Part shown: piece after piece, positions 54,557 through 64,000 of the stretch
How the letters are laid out: every line of letters starts with the position of its first letter
Numbering within the stretch: position 1 is the stretch's first letter
The notes under the pieces: model-generated
Told to the model about the DNA's origin: nothing
The model's database searches: none
What the model saw: the letters and a program-made list of their open reading frames with translations, nothing else
Source: Edaphochlamys debaryana
Taxonomy: Eukaryota; Chlorophyta; Chlorophyceae; Chlamydomonadales
Assembly: GCA_016858145.1 (NCBI GenBank)
Contig: JAEHOE010000066.1
Location: 496,001-560,000, forward strand
Direction: 5' to 3'
Length of the DNA stretch: 64,000 bases
Translations under genes and position numbers: made by a program

Positions 54557-57500
54557 GTGAGGCGGGGGGTGGGGGGCAGGAGGATCGGGGTTGGGGGCAG
54601 CAGCAGCGCAAGGTGGGAGGCGGCCGGTGAGCCGCCGCGCAGGGATAGGCTTGGTCAGCCCGCGTCATTCAAATCCGCCGCGAGTTCCAGCCCTCACGCC
54701 CCTGCCCCTTGCCCCCTCGCTCCCCCCCATCCCTCCAGGTGGGTCTGCTGGCGGCCGCGGGCCCCGACAGCACCGCGCCTCGCCACCCTCTCACTCACGG
54801 CAGCCTGGTGCAGGTGGGGGTGGGGGTTGGTGGGTGCTGTGGGTTGGGCATGGCCAGGTTTCGGGGTTCAGCACGGGCCGTGCTTGGGCGGGGGCTGTCA
54901 CAGTGATGGGGGGGTGCAGTTGCCACCTGGCCCTGGCCCCATAACCTACGGTAGCAGAGGGCACGACGGACGAAGGGCAGGGCGGGGGCGGGATGGAGGG
55001 CAGCGTGGCCGAAGGCTGCCCGCCAGACCGCTGCCGCCATCCTACAACCGGTACAATACGGTGCCAGTGCCAGCCCGACCTGCCTGCTGCAATCGGACAT
55101 ACCGCTCCCTCCCCGCTCTCCCCGTGCTCGTGGCTCCCCCCCCCCCCAGGCCGAGGTGCAGCGGGGCGCCCCCATCGCCGGTCTGTCCATCCGCGAGGCG
55201 GGGCTGCGCGGGCGGCTGCGTGCGAGCGTAGTGGCGGTGCGGCGCCGGGGGGAGCGCCTGGGGGGCAAGCTGGGGGAGGTGAGCGGGGGGGGGGGAGCGG
55301 GCGGGTGCACGGGGCCGGGAGGGGCCGGGGCATGGGGCACGGGGCATGCATGGGGCCGTGCGGCAAAACCCCATCCCTGATCTGCTGCCCTGTTTCTGCT
55401 GGCTGGCGGCTTGCCTGTTTCCCCTAACCCTCCCCCCCTCCCTCGCTCTCCCCCCCCCGCTCCCCCCTCTCAGTTGGTGCTCCAGCCCCACGACATCCTG
55501 CTGCTCGACGTCGGTGGGTGGTTGTTTCGGTTGTGGGTTCGTTGTCGGTTGGGAGTTGTGCTTGCTGATCGCGACAACACCGTTCTTCCTCCCCCTCCCC
55601 CCGCAGCTGACAGCTTCGACGCTGACTCGCCGGAGGTAGCCGGGGCCAGAAAGGAGGGGAGGGAGGTTTGTAGGCGTGGACCGAGGAGGGTACATACGGT
55701 ACATGTGGAGTGGGGAGAGTGATGGGACGGGCATACATGTCCCTCGCTGCCTCACCCCACTGCCCTCCTTCTGCCCTCGTGCGTTCCCTCTTTTCTCATT
55801 CCCTCATCGCCCAACTTGCCCCATGTGCACCCCCACGCCCCCCCCTGCCCCCCCCCCCAGGTCCGCGCCAACCTGGTCCACATTGAGCTGCAGGACGGCG
55901 CCGCGGAGCGGGAGTTCATGTCGGGGTTCAGGGTGCGTGCGGCGGGGTGCGTGCGCGTTCGGGGACAGCTGCCCGGGGTGCGCAGGTGTGGTGTATGGCT
56001 TGGTGCGGGTCATATCGATACGGTTCTCCGCGGCCTGGCACGCTTGAACGCTGATTGTCATTTTCTTGATGATCGCACTAGAAAGGCCTACCAAACCCAA
56101 ACCCCCCCCCCCCACCCCACCCCACCCACCCCAGGTAGTCCCCGGCAGCAGCCTGGCCGGCAAGTCCGTGCAGCACGCGGGGCTGCGCGGCATCCCCGGC
56201 CTCTTCCTGGTGTCCATCGAGCGGCGGCGGAAGGCGGGGGGGGCGGGGGCGGAGGCGGGGCCGGACCCGGAGGCAGGCGGGGAGGGCGGGGGGGAGGTGG
56301 AGGTCATCCACGCCGTGGGTCCGGATGAGGTCCTCCGGGGGGAGGTGAGGACGGGGCGCGAGGGCGGGGGGAGGAGAGGAGAGGGATTGGTGGTTGTGGT
56401 TGTCTTTGACGGCGGGTCTGGGGCGGGGGTTGCGCTGTGCCTCCCTTGCTTTCCGAGGGCCGTGTAGCGGTGTCCCAGGGCGAGGGGGAAAGGGGGAATG
56501 CGACGGAGGCCCCACACGGCCACACCTTAGCCTCTCCCTGACGCCTCATCCTTGCCTTTCCCACGCACATGAACGATGCTCGTGCCTCCCCAGGACGTCA
56601 TGTGGTTTGCCGGCAACCTGGATGGCGTGTCGTACCTGCTCAAGGTTGGTTGGCCAAGGGCCCCGCGCGTGGCTGGGAGGAACAGGTCTGGGATTGGATA
56701 CATCGGGCAGCTACCGTACTTCACTCGTGCTCTGCACGGCGCCCGCCCCCTATCTGTCCATGCTCGCCTTAATGTGCCCCCCGATGCATCGGCCACCTGC
56801 CCGCCCACCCGTTCCACCCTACCCCCCGCCCTTCCATCCCCCCCTTCCCATCCCCCCCTGTCAGGTCCCGGGCCTGGAGCACGTGCAGCACGACCAGTCC
56901 CGCAAGCTGAGCGCCGACATCCTGGAGCGGCGCCTGGTGCAGGTGGGGGGGATTGGGGGGGGGGTTGGGGGGGGGGAGGTGAGGGGCAGATTGGGGGGGG
57001 CAGAGGGGGGAATTGGGGGTTTGGGGAGGGGATGACGGAGGCAGCAAGGCGCAGGAGAAGCGCAGATCCAACGGCCGTCTTGGGAGGAGGCGGGAGGGTG
57101 ACAACCTGGAGCGGTGATCGGGTGTGGTTACAACTGCGAGGCACTTATTGACGCTCGGTTTGGGTATTGCGTCCAGCTAATGCGTGATCACGCGGATCTC
57201 GTGGATCCAGACGTGAATGAGTGGATCCCGCCGCCCGCCGGCCGCCGCCCGCAGGCCGTGGTGGCGCCGCACAGCCCCCTGTCGGGCCACACCGTACGCG
57301 CGCTGGCCTTCAGATCCAAGTACGACGCAGCCATCATTGCCGTACACCGCAGGGTGCGTCGGGGCGCAAGCTGTGGCGATGCATGCAGGATGCGGCCTCG
57401 GGATTCGGCGCGCAATGCGCATACATGATCTGTACGTTGATCTGATCTGATCTGACCATGTCGTACACAGGGCCACCGGCTCAAGGAGAAGATCGGCGAC

Positions 57501-60428
57501 ATCACTCTGGCGGCGGGCGACGTGCTCCTTCTGGACACAGGCACGAGGGCGGGAGGGGTGGGGGGTTCCCTGGAGGGGAGGGAGCCGAGGGACGGGTGCC
57601 GTGAGGTGCCGTAAGAATAAAAAAACCGAAAGTAAAAGCGTGAAGGTAGCGGCACGACGCCACAGCGTCTCCGTTACCCCACCCACAACACCGCCCTCGA
57701 GCTGTCTCCGCTCCTCCACACAGCCCCCCCCCCTCCCGCACACATCCCCCAGGCGCCGACTTCCTCCGGCGCCACCGCGACGACCGCGCCTTCGCCCTGG
57801 TGGGGGAGGTGCCCGACTACACGCCCCTCAAGACCAGCCGCATGTGGGTGGCCATCGCGCTGGCGTGCGGCATGGTGAGGAAGGAGGGGGGGGAAGGGGG
57901 AACGGGGGGAAGAGGGGGGGCGGCAAGGGGGGGGCAGAAGGGGGGAAGGGGGGAAAGGGGGGCAAGAGGGTTTTTGTGGATGAGCGTCTTGAGGTTGTCA
58001 GCGGCGGCCAGCGAGTCCGACGCGCCCCAAGAGGGGGGGAAGGGGGCCAGCGGGGCGGCAAGAGTGGGGGCGGCAAGGCGAGCAAGGGGACGGGTCGGGG
58101 AGATGGCGTGCAGAAACCGAACCACGTGGGCTGGCGAGGGGGCAGGTAGGTAGGGGGGCCGCCGGGGGCGGGGCCCGGAATGCCCATCCCTCCAATTTGT
58201 CCTAACGACGCGTTAGGATCCCTCCCTCGGCCTAAGGCTCTTTCCCCCCTCCGTCCCTCTCCTACACCGCCAGGTGATCACTCAGATCGTGGGAGCCGCC
58301 ATCGATGACGAGTTCATCCACCTCTGGCCCGCGGCCATGATCACGGCGTGAGTCATGCAATACGTTATGCATGTGCCGTACGCACGGTCCTTGATCCGTA
58401 CTACAGTAGGGGGTTCAGCGCCTTCCCGCAACCACCCTGCTCACCCCGCCCCTTCTCCCACCATTCCACCCTGCCGGGCCGTCCCTCACCCCTCGCTCAC
58501 CCATCACCCTGCGGACCGCACGTGCATCCTTCATCCCCCAGCCTTCGACACGAACCCACGCCCCCTCTCCTCCCCTCACCTCCCCCTCCCCCTCCCCCTC
58601 CCCCTCCCCCTACGCCCCCAGGCTGCTCATGATGCTGGCTCGCTGCATGAGCGTGGAGCAGGCGCGCCGCAGCATCAACTGGGAGGTGAGCGCGTGCGTG
58701 CGTGCGTGGGGTCCTGGCGAGCACATACATCAACTGGGAGGTGAGCGCGTGCGTGCGTGGGGCGGGGCGGCCGGGTGGGGCAAGACAGCTGGGAGCGAGG
58801 TGACGCGGTTACCGGCTGACATTCCGCCTGGCGGTGTGGGGGGCCGGGCACGGCAGGCCGGGCAGGAAACCCCGTGCCCGTATAAGCTGTACAACCACAG
58901 TCATGGCGTACGTGACGTTTGTAACGGCACGGTACGGCATGTGCAGGTTTTCATCACCATCGGCGCCGCCTTCGCCGCGGGTGTGGCCATGGAGACGACC
59001 AACGTGGCTTCCGAGCTGGCCAAGGTGTTCGTGTCCGCCAGCAAGGCCATCGGGGGGCAGACGGCGGCGCTGTCGGCCATCTACATCGCCACGGGCACGC
59101 TCAGCGAGGTGGGGGGGCGGGGCGGAGCCCGGGGGGGGGGGGCGGTGCAAGGGGCGAGGAAGGAGTCGGAAGGAGGAGGGGGCGGATGGTGGAGGGGCGG
59201 GCGGAAACGAGCCCGTGGGGGCGGCACCGAGGGGAGTCGCGGGGGTCCAACGGCAAGGGGGGATGTGGTGGGACGCGCAGTGACGTGCATTCGAGGTAAG
59301 GTGCGCATGCACGCCCTGTCGTCAAACCCTCCCCCGCCCCTCCACCCCTCCACCCCTCCACCCCCCCATCCCGCCATCCCATCTCCGCCCCCCCCTCAGG
59401 TCATCTCCAACAACGCCGCTGCGGCCCTCATGTTCCCCGTGGCCATCCGGGCGGGGCAGGAGCTGGGCATCGAGACACGGTGCGGGGTGGGGTGGGGGGG
59501 TGGGGCAGGGGATGTGGTGGAGGACGCGACGGGGCCAAGGGCAGGTTGCTGCTGTCTGCCTCCCCGTTGTAGACAAACCGGCGCCAGCTGCTCCTACCTC
59601 CCCCCCTCCCCCCCGCAGCCTGACCTCCATCGCCGTCATGCTGGGGGCCTCCGCGGCCTTCATCACGCCCTTCGGATACCAGTGCAACCTCATGGTCTTC
59701 GCGGCGGGCAACTACCGCACCATGGAGTTCGTACGGTTCGGGGTGCCGTTCCAGGTACGAATCGTATGTGCTACTACATGCCAGCTGGGATGAGGGGGTC
59801 CCTGTGATGAGAGCGGTGCCGGGCTGGGAAGGAGGGGGCTCCCGTACGTGATCACGGTGCTCAGCCCTCATCCAGGTGGGGACGGACTCTCAGTCGTCCC
59901 GAGGCGGGGCCGGGCCTCCCCATCGCTCACCGCTCCCGCCCCCCTGCTCCGCACCCCCCCCCCCCGCACCCTCGCAGCTGTGGCAGTGGGTGGGCTCTAC
60001 AATCATCTTGGCTGTACCCGACATGTGAGTTGGTTGCCGCAGTTGGCGGTTGGCGGTTACAGGCCGACTGCCACGTGCCGAGCCGGGAAGCCTGCTCTAG
60101 CGCCAAGCTTCGCGTTTCCCGCTCCCTCCGTTCCATGCGTCACCGCCCTCATCCCCAGGCCTAACTCTAAGTCCTTTTCTCCCCCTTCACCCACCCACCC
60201 ACCCACTCTCTCCTCCCCCCCCCCCCTCCCCTCACCAGGTGGTACATCCCCCTGTCCCTCTCCATCGCCGCCCTCCTGCTGGTGCTCTCGGCGCAGTGGC
60301 TGGTCTCGCTGCTGCCCGCGCCCCTGCGGGCCCGCGCGGCGGCGGCGGGACGGGCGGTGGGCGCGGGCTGCAGCGCCGTGTGCTGCTTCTGGCGCCGCGG
60401 GAGGGCGGGCACGGCCGCGGGCAAGTAG
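49643..60428 (+). CDS. SAC1-like (SLT family) Na+/sulfate-type transporter with four TrkA-C/RCK domains
   Basis: Thirty-one phase-matched exons give 1,101 residues; coordinates are in the two block entries. The start ATG sits in a near-ideal context (GCCGCCACCATGT). Membrane helices at both ends belong to the citrate/SLC13-type superfamily, with [38 protein letters not shown] and, near the C-terminus, [19 protein letters not shown]. Four cytosolic TrkA-C/RCK-like domains interrupt them. This is the layout of the Chlamydomonas SAC1-like transporters, which take up sulfate in sulfur-starved cells, while SAC1 itself acts as a regulator. It is longer than the usual family length (about 600-900) because a Gly/Ser/Arg-rich insertion of about 160 residues follows RCK 1. 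Two introns (after 53579 and 57540) appear to use GC donors. Which SLT paralogue this is, and its substrate, cannot be told from sequence alone. Confidence 0.85.
51534..51822. repeat. Long imperfect inverted repeat in SLT intron 6 (candidate small-RNA hairpin or foldback element)
   Basis: The arms pair over about 290 bases inside the intron 51395-51913. The innermost 12-bp stem is 51667-51678 with 51694-51705. A 23-nt stem joins 51635-51657 and 51715-51737, whose only non-match is a G:U-compatible position. Outer matches are CAGNNTTACAGG at 51584-51595 with its complement at 51763-51774, then AGCCGCAGTCGA near 51562-51573 with its complement near 51786-51797, and GTYGAGAT at the ends. A left-arm bulge of about 14 bases lies between the middle and outer stems. 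Confidence 0.85.
54739..60428 (+). other. SLT gene, block 2: RCK 2-4 and C-terminal membrane half (exons 14-31)
   Basis: Exons: 54739-54813, 55150-55278, 55474-55513, 55607-55635, 55861-55932, 56135-56344, 56594-56644, 56865-56942, 57255-57353, 57471-57540, 57753-57874, 58274-58347, 58622-58685, 58947-59108, 59400-59479, 59619-59754, 59978-60024 and 60239-60428. RCK 2 ([20 protein letters not shown]), RCK 3 ([20 protein letters not shown]) and RCK 4 ([20 protein letters not shown]) share the G-x-(T/S)-(V/I) pattern. [19 protein letters not shown] and the last helix [20 protein letters not shown] complete the transporter. Exon 26 is followed by a perfect copy of its end and donor. Confidence 0.8.
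58673..58759 (+). repeat. Duplicated exon end plus donor (exon 26 of SLT gene)
   Basis: 58673-58704 is repeated perfectly at 58728-58759, a 32-base unit that carries CATCAACTGGGAG and its donor GTGAGC. The two donors are 55 bases apart, so use of the second would shift frame. Confidence 0.9.
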
Positions 60429-61798
60429 GAGAACTCGTTCCTAGCCATCTGTCCGGATTCTTAGCTAGGCAGATCCGCAAGGTTGGGAAGCCGGGGGACG
60501 CGTAGGGCACGTTAGGGCAGGGCTGAGGAGGGGCGAGCAAGGCAGAGTCCAGACGGGGTTGGGAAGCCGGGGTAGGCGTAAGGGCGCGGGCAGCTTCGGC
60601 TCAGTGGGGCTCCAGGGGGGCCGGACCAAGGCTGGTAGCCGGTAGACAGAGGGGGATGGGAAACGGGGAGGAGGTTAGATAGAGGGGGCCGGAAGTAGTG
60701 GAATGGGTCGGGTTGTGCCACGGGATAGAGATTAAAGGGGAAGCTTTTGGGCTTCATGGAGGATAGTATGGAATAACCGGTGCGAAGGGTGACGCAACGG
60801 TCAGGGGCGGAGGGGCACACTACGGGGCGGACCATCGGACTCACTTCGGAGTCGGACTGCACACGCCTCGGACCGTCAGACGTACGTGTGGCGGCGGGGC
60901 TGATCAGCGACTGGGATCGTTTGCTTGGGGGGAGCATTGCCAGGTGCGATAAAAGCTGGATGGACAGGGCGAGGGAGCGAAAGAAGGACGTGGGATGCAC
61001 GGAGCGAGGAAGGCGGTCTGGAGGTGGGGGTTTGGTGGGGGCGCAGTGGCGTGCGAGGGTAGAATAGAAGGTCGCCGGATGAAGGGTGCACTGTAATCCG
61101 CCCCTTCGGAGCGCCGCATCGGCAGCTCCCTCCGTTCGTGCAGAGTCCAGCCAACCGGCGGCTCCGAGCGGCCGTGCCCCACACCCGTCCTACGCATCGG
61201 CCCTGCGGCAGGGAAGGGCTGCAGGGCTCCCTTGCGCTTGGGCTGTAGGGCAGAACAGACCAGCTTGGCCTGGCAGCGAGCCTGGCGGCCCTCCGTCGTC
61301 AGCCGCATGCTCACCCGTCGCACAAGTGGGGGGAGGGGCCGGGGGGAGGGGCCGGGGGGGTCTGCTAGGGGGCGACTGGGGCAGAGGGCTGGCTGGTAGA
61401 GCGAGGAAAGTGCCAACCTGCGATGCCGCTGTTTGCCGCGATCGGGCGTTCCAGCCGAGAACCCTCACGCGCTGTGCCCGGAGCGGCGATACGGTATTCA
61501 GCGTCGGGGTCAACCGCATCCATCGTCGCGACCATGGCACGCGAAACAGGCTGCACGCGGGTGTATCAGAGGAGTGGGGTGCTGTGCGGTGCTGTGAATG
61601 GTCGAGGCGGTAAGGGCGAGGCCTGTAACCCGCGGATCAGACGCACGCGCGCCAATCCGGAACCGGCCCTTTGTCCGAGAAGGGTTCTGTTCGGCCTCGG
61701 ACCGCTGCATCCATCCTGCACAGCTTTTGACTTCCCGCATCCACCCGATACATTAGGCCCAGCCCCCGGGGCTTCTGCGGGGAGCTAGGATCGCAAAA
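60429..61798. other. Intergenic: 3' flank of SLT gene and upstream of BRO1 gene
   Basis: 1.4 kb without credible coding exons or RNA genes. It holds TGTAA candidates at 61092-61096 and 61624-61628. The BRO1 start follows an A-rich context (GCAAAAATGCC). G-rich repeats lie near 61325-61365. Confidence 0.6.
61092..61096 (+). terminator. Candidate TGTAA polyadenylation signal for the SLT gene
   Basis: First plus-strand TGTAA found after the SLT stop at 60428, about 660 bases downstream, a typical 3' UTR length for these algae. Confidence 0.4.
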
Positions 61799-63994
61799 AT
61801 GCCGACCGCTCAGAGTGTTATGCTAGCTATCCACTGCAAGAAGACTGAGACCGTGGACCTCAAATCGCCCCTGCTCGCCTACATCCGCGCAACATACTCT
61901 GACCGCGAGGCGGACGATGCCGCGGATGACCTTGAGCGCGTGCAGAGCCTTCGCGCCGAGGTGGCGCAGCTCCAGACCGGCACTCAGCCAAGTGCTCGCG
62001 AGACGCTAGCCAAGTAGGGCCGGGGGTGGTGCGGAACGTACGGGGGAGGCGTCTACGGAGGTGTCGGGGGCTGCCAGCAGCTACTGTGCACCCGGGCGTG
62101 GTTACCACCGGGGCCCACTCCCCGTCGGCATGGGTAGCACACATGCCTGAACAGCATAAGCCTATTCCAGCTGGCATCCGGTGCCACCTTGCCTTAGGGC
62201 TGGGGGGAGGCTGGGGCTTCTCTGAGGTTTCCTTGAGTGACGGGGCTAGGGGGGCCGCGAGCGGACCCGGCCGGTGCGGGGCCCTAGCCCCCTACCGCTG
62301 GACACTGCCCCAGACGCTGCAGTCTGCAGTACGACAGAGATCAGTCAGCAACATTCGATCAGCAGCCAGTCAGCAGCACCCCGCCTCAGCAGAATGCCTG
62401 CAGGGAGAGGAACAGGAGAGAGCACGCCAGTGCCCGCGGCATCTGCTCCCGGTGGTGCTGGCCTCGTGACGGCGCGCACGCTCAACACCCGGGGCGTACG
62501 TTTCCTACAGAACACATGTCGCTTCGGTCCGCTTTGCTTCGCTCAGCAACCATCGGTCAGACCAGGATCTGTCGAGCCAGGCGCCCAAGGCCGCGGCCTT
62601 GCATCCTGCCTCCACCAAGCCCCACGCACACAGTCGTCAGCACGAGTGCGGGGCTGGGGCTTCGGCGTCAGTCGCTCACAGCACAGCGTGTCACCACGGG
62701 CTCTCGGGCATGGCGGAGGGAAGGGCCCTCCCTGCTAGTCCACGGCTTCACGCCCCAGCCTCCGCTGTGGCTCTGGCTCAGCGCTCTCCAGGTCTGGCCC
62801 GCGTCTCCAGACCTCTGGAGCGGACGCCTTCGCGAGTGGCAGTTGAAACCCGACACGGTGCTCTCAGGCGCCTGACCGCAGCCCTGTGTACCTGCCCCCT
62901 CGCTGCCCTCCCCGCCCTCTCCGGCCTCCAGGTACTATCGCTACCTGTGTGCCGTGGAGACGCGGTTCCCAATCTCGAAGGAGAAGGGCCAGGCACAGGT
63001 GGGGGTGGGCTGGTAACGGTTGGTGAGCAGGTGGCGGAGGAGGGCAGGGCAGAGGTGTTGCCGCGTGAGAGCTCTGAGCGAGGTGGGCTCACGGCGAGCA
63101 TCACTGTCTTCGCCCCCCGCCATGCCTTCAACTCCCTCCCACCACAACCCTCCCCCCTCTCCTCCCCCTCTCCTCCCCCTATCGCCGCCCCCCCCTGCAC
63201 AGGTTTCCTTCGTGTGGTTCGACGCCTTCCGCCCCTCCCGCCGCACCGCCCAGACCAACATCCACTACGAGAAGGCCGCCGTGCTCTTCAACCTGGCCTC
63301 GCTGGCCTCGCAGCAGGGGCTGTCCAGCGACCGCACCTCGGCGGACGGACTCACGGCCGCCTGCAAGCTGTTCCAGGTGGGATGGGTGGGGTGGGGGTGA
63401 GGGGGTGGGTGGGGTGGGTGGGTGGGTGGGGGGTGCGGGGTGGTGGCGTGAGCCGGGGGGAGAGCAGGGGTGCGGAGGGGTGTGCGTGCGGGAGAGCACT
63501 TGTGATCCCTGATCCCCCGCGCTCATCCCCTTCCTTCCCCCCACCCCCAATCCGTTTCCCCCCCAACCCCCCAACCCCCCCCCTCCCCCCCCAGGAGGCC
63601 TGCGGCGCCTTCCAGCAGCTCCGCGAGGTGGAGTCGGGCAAGACCGAGGCCCCCCGGCCCCTGGACATATCCACCGAGTGCGCCCTGCTGCTGGAGAAGC
63701 TCATGCTCACACAGGCGCAGGTGGGGGGGAGGGGGGTGGGAGGAAGGAGGGGGGTGGGAGGGAGGAGGGGGGAGGGGGGTGGGAGGGAGGGGTGTCGGAG
63801 AAGGGGAGGAGGACGGAGTTGGGATGCCGGGGGGTGCGTTGGGTTGGAGTATGTCTGCCGTCTTTTGACATACGGGTCCGCAGCAATCGCTCAGACTCCC
63901 TCCCCCCCTCCCCCCCTCTCACCAGGAGTGTGTGTACCACAAGGCCGTCGTGGACAAGAAGAGCCCCAACGTGCTGGCGCGGCTGGCCAAGCAG
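61799..63994 (+). CDS. BRO1-domain (ALIX-like) protein, 5' part (continues past right edge)
   Basis: Five exons are visible: 61799-62013, 62932-62998, 63203-63376, 63595-63720 and 63926-63994, giving 217 residues in continuous phase, followed by a donor at 63995. The protein starts MPTAQSVMLAIHCKKTETVD and continues with SPLLAYIRATYSDREADDAA, YYRYLCAVETRFPISKEKG, VSFVWFDAFRPSRRTAQTN and IHYEKAAVLFNLASLASQQ. These are the conserved N-terminal helices of the BRO1 domain (ALIX/PDCD6IP, yeast Bro1, plant ALIX). BRO1 domains bind ESCRT-III Snf7/CHMP4 tails and act in endosomal sorting, membrane budding and cytokinesis, at endosomes or the plasma membrane. The first exon ends in AA with donor GTAGGG, and the next supplies the G of Lys, so an apparent stop at 62014 is only an intron read-through. 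Intron 1 is long for this window (918 bases) and shows nothing else. Confidence 0.92.
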
Positions 63995-64000
63995 GTGGGG

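Noticed and set aside
53804..55231. 475-residue continuous plus-strand frame as a single exon
   Set aside because: It contains real SLT exons 12 and 13 but then runs through introns; family motifs resume only after splicing at 54739 and 55150.
61799..62017. 72-residue stand-alone small protein
   Set aside because: The stop is an intron read-through; splicing at 62013/62932 continues the conserved BRO1 sequence (LAK-YYRYLCAVETRFP).

Overview
The window is nuclear DNA of a unicellular or colonial volvocine-type green alga (Chlamydomonas/Volvox relatives, core Reinhardtinia). Four things support this: very high GC; genes cut into many roughly 100-base exons by short GT-AG introns with C-rich acceptor tracts; TGTAA-type polyadenylation candidates; and the protein families, namely an RWP-RK transcription factor, a Tiny-macrocysts-B (TmcB)-like PAS membrane protein and a SAC1-like (SLT) transporter. 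Nothing bacterial, plastid or viral is visible. The species cannot be fixed from the sequence alone.

There are seven protein-coding genes, two of them cut by the window edges. On the minus strand, from the left: (1) the 5' part of a gene for an FCP/NIF-like HAD phosphatase with eroded catalytic motifs (33-1219, runs off the left edge); (2) an RWP-RK transcription factor with a small N-terminal DNA-binding domain and a tail of about 2,200 low-complexity residues (4102-12195); (3) a SAM-domain protein of about 1,343 residues with a repetitive Ser-rich N-terminus (13535-21073). On the plus strand: (4) a cytochrome b561-type membrane protein (22168-24138), head-to-head with gene 3 across a 1.1-kb shared upstream region; (5) a giant TmcB-like PAS membrane protein of about 2,658 residues in 68 exons (25984-47000); (6) an SLT-family Na+/sulfate-type transporter of about 1,101 residues in 31 exons (49643-60428); (7) the 5' part of a BRO1/ALIX-like ESCRT-associated protein (61799 to the right edge).

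I built the gene models by hand. Each junction was chosen so that donor, acceptor and reading phase agree, and all complete models add up to whole codons. No shared pathway is evident. Themes are membrane signalling (PAS protein), ion/sulfate transport, redox (b561), membrane remodelling (BRO1) and nuclear regulation (RWP-RK).

The structures worth a second look are these: a roughly 290-bp imperfect inverted repeat with a 23-nt near-perfect inner duplex inside an SLT intron, which resembles a long algal microRNA precursor or a foldback element; three local duplications that each copy a splice junction; a 20-bp perfect palindrome centred on the RWP-RK first donor site; a 70-bp dispersed repeat; four probable GC-AG introns; and marked over-representation of the octamer TGCCGTAC / GTACGGCA.
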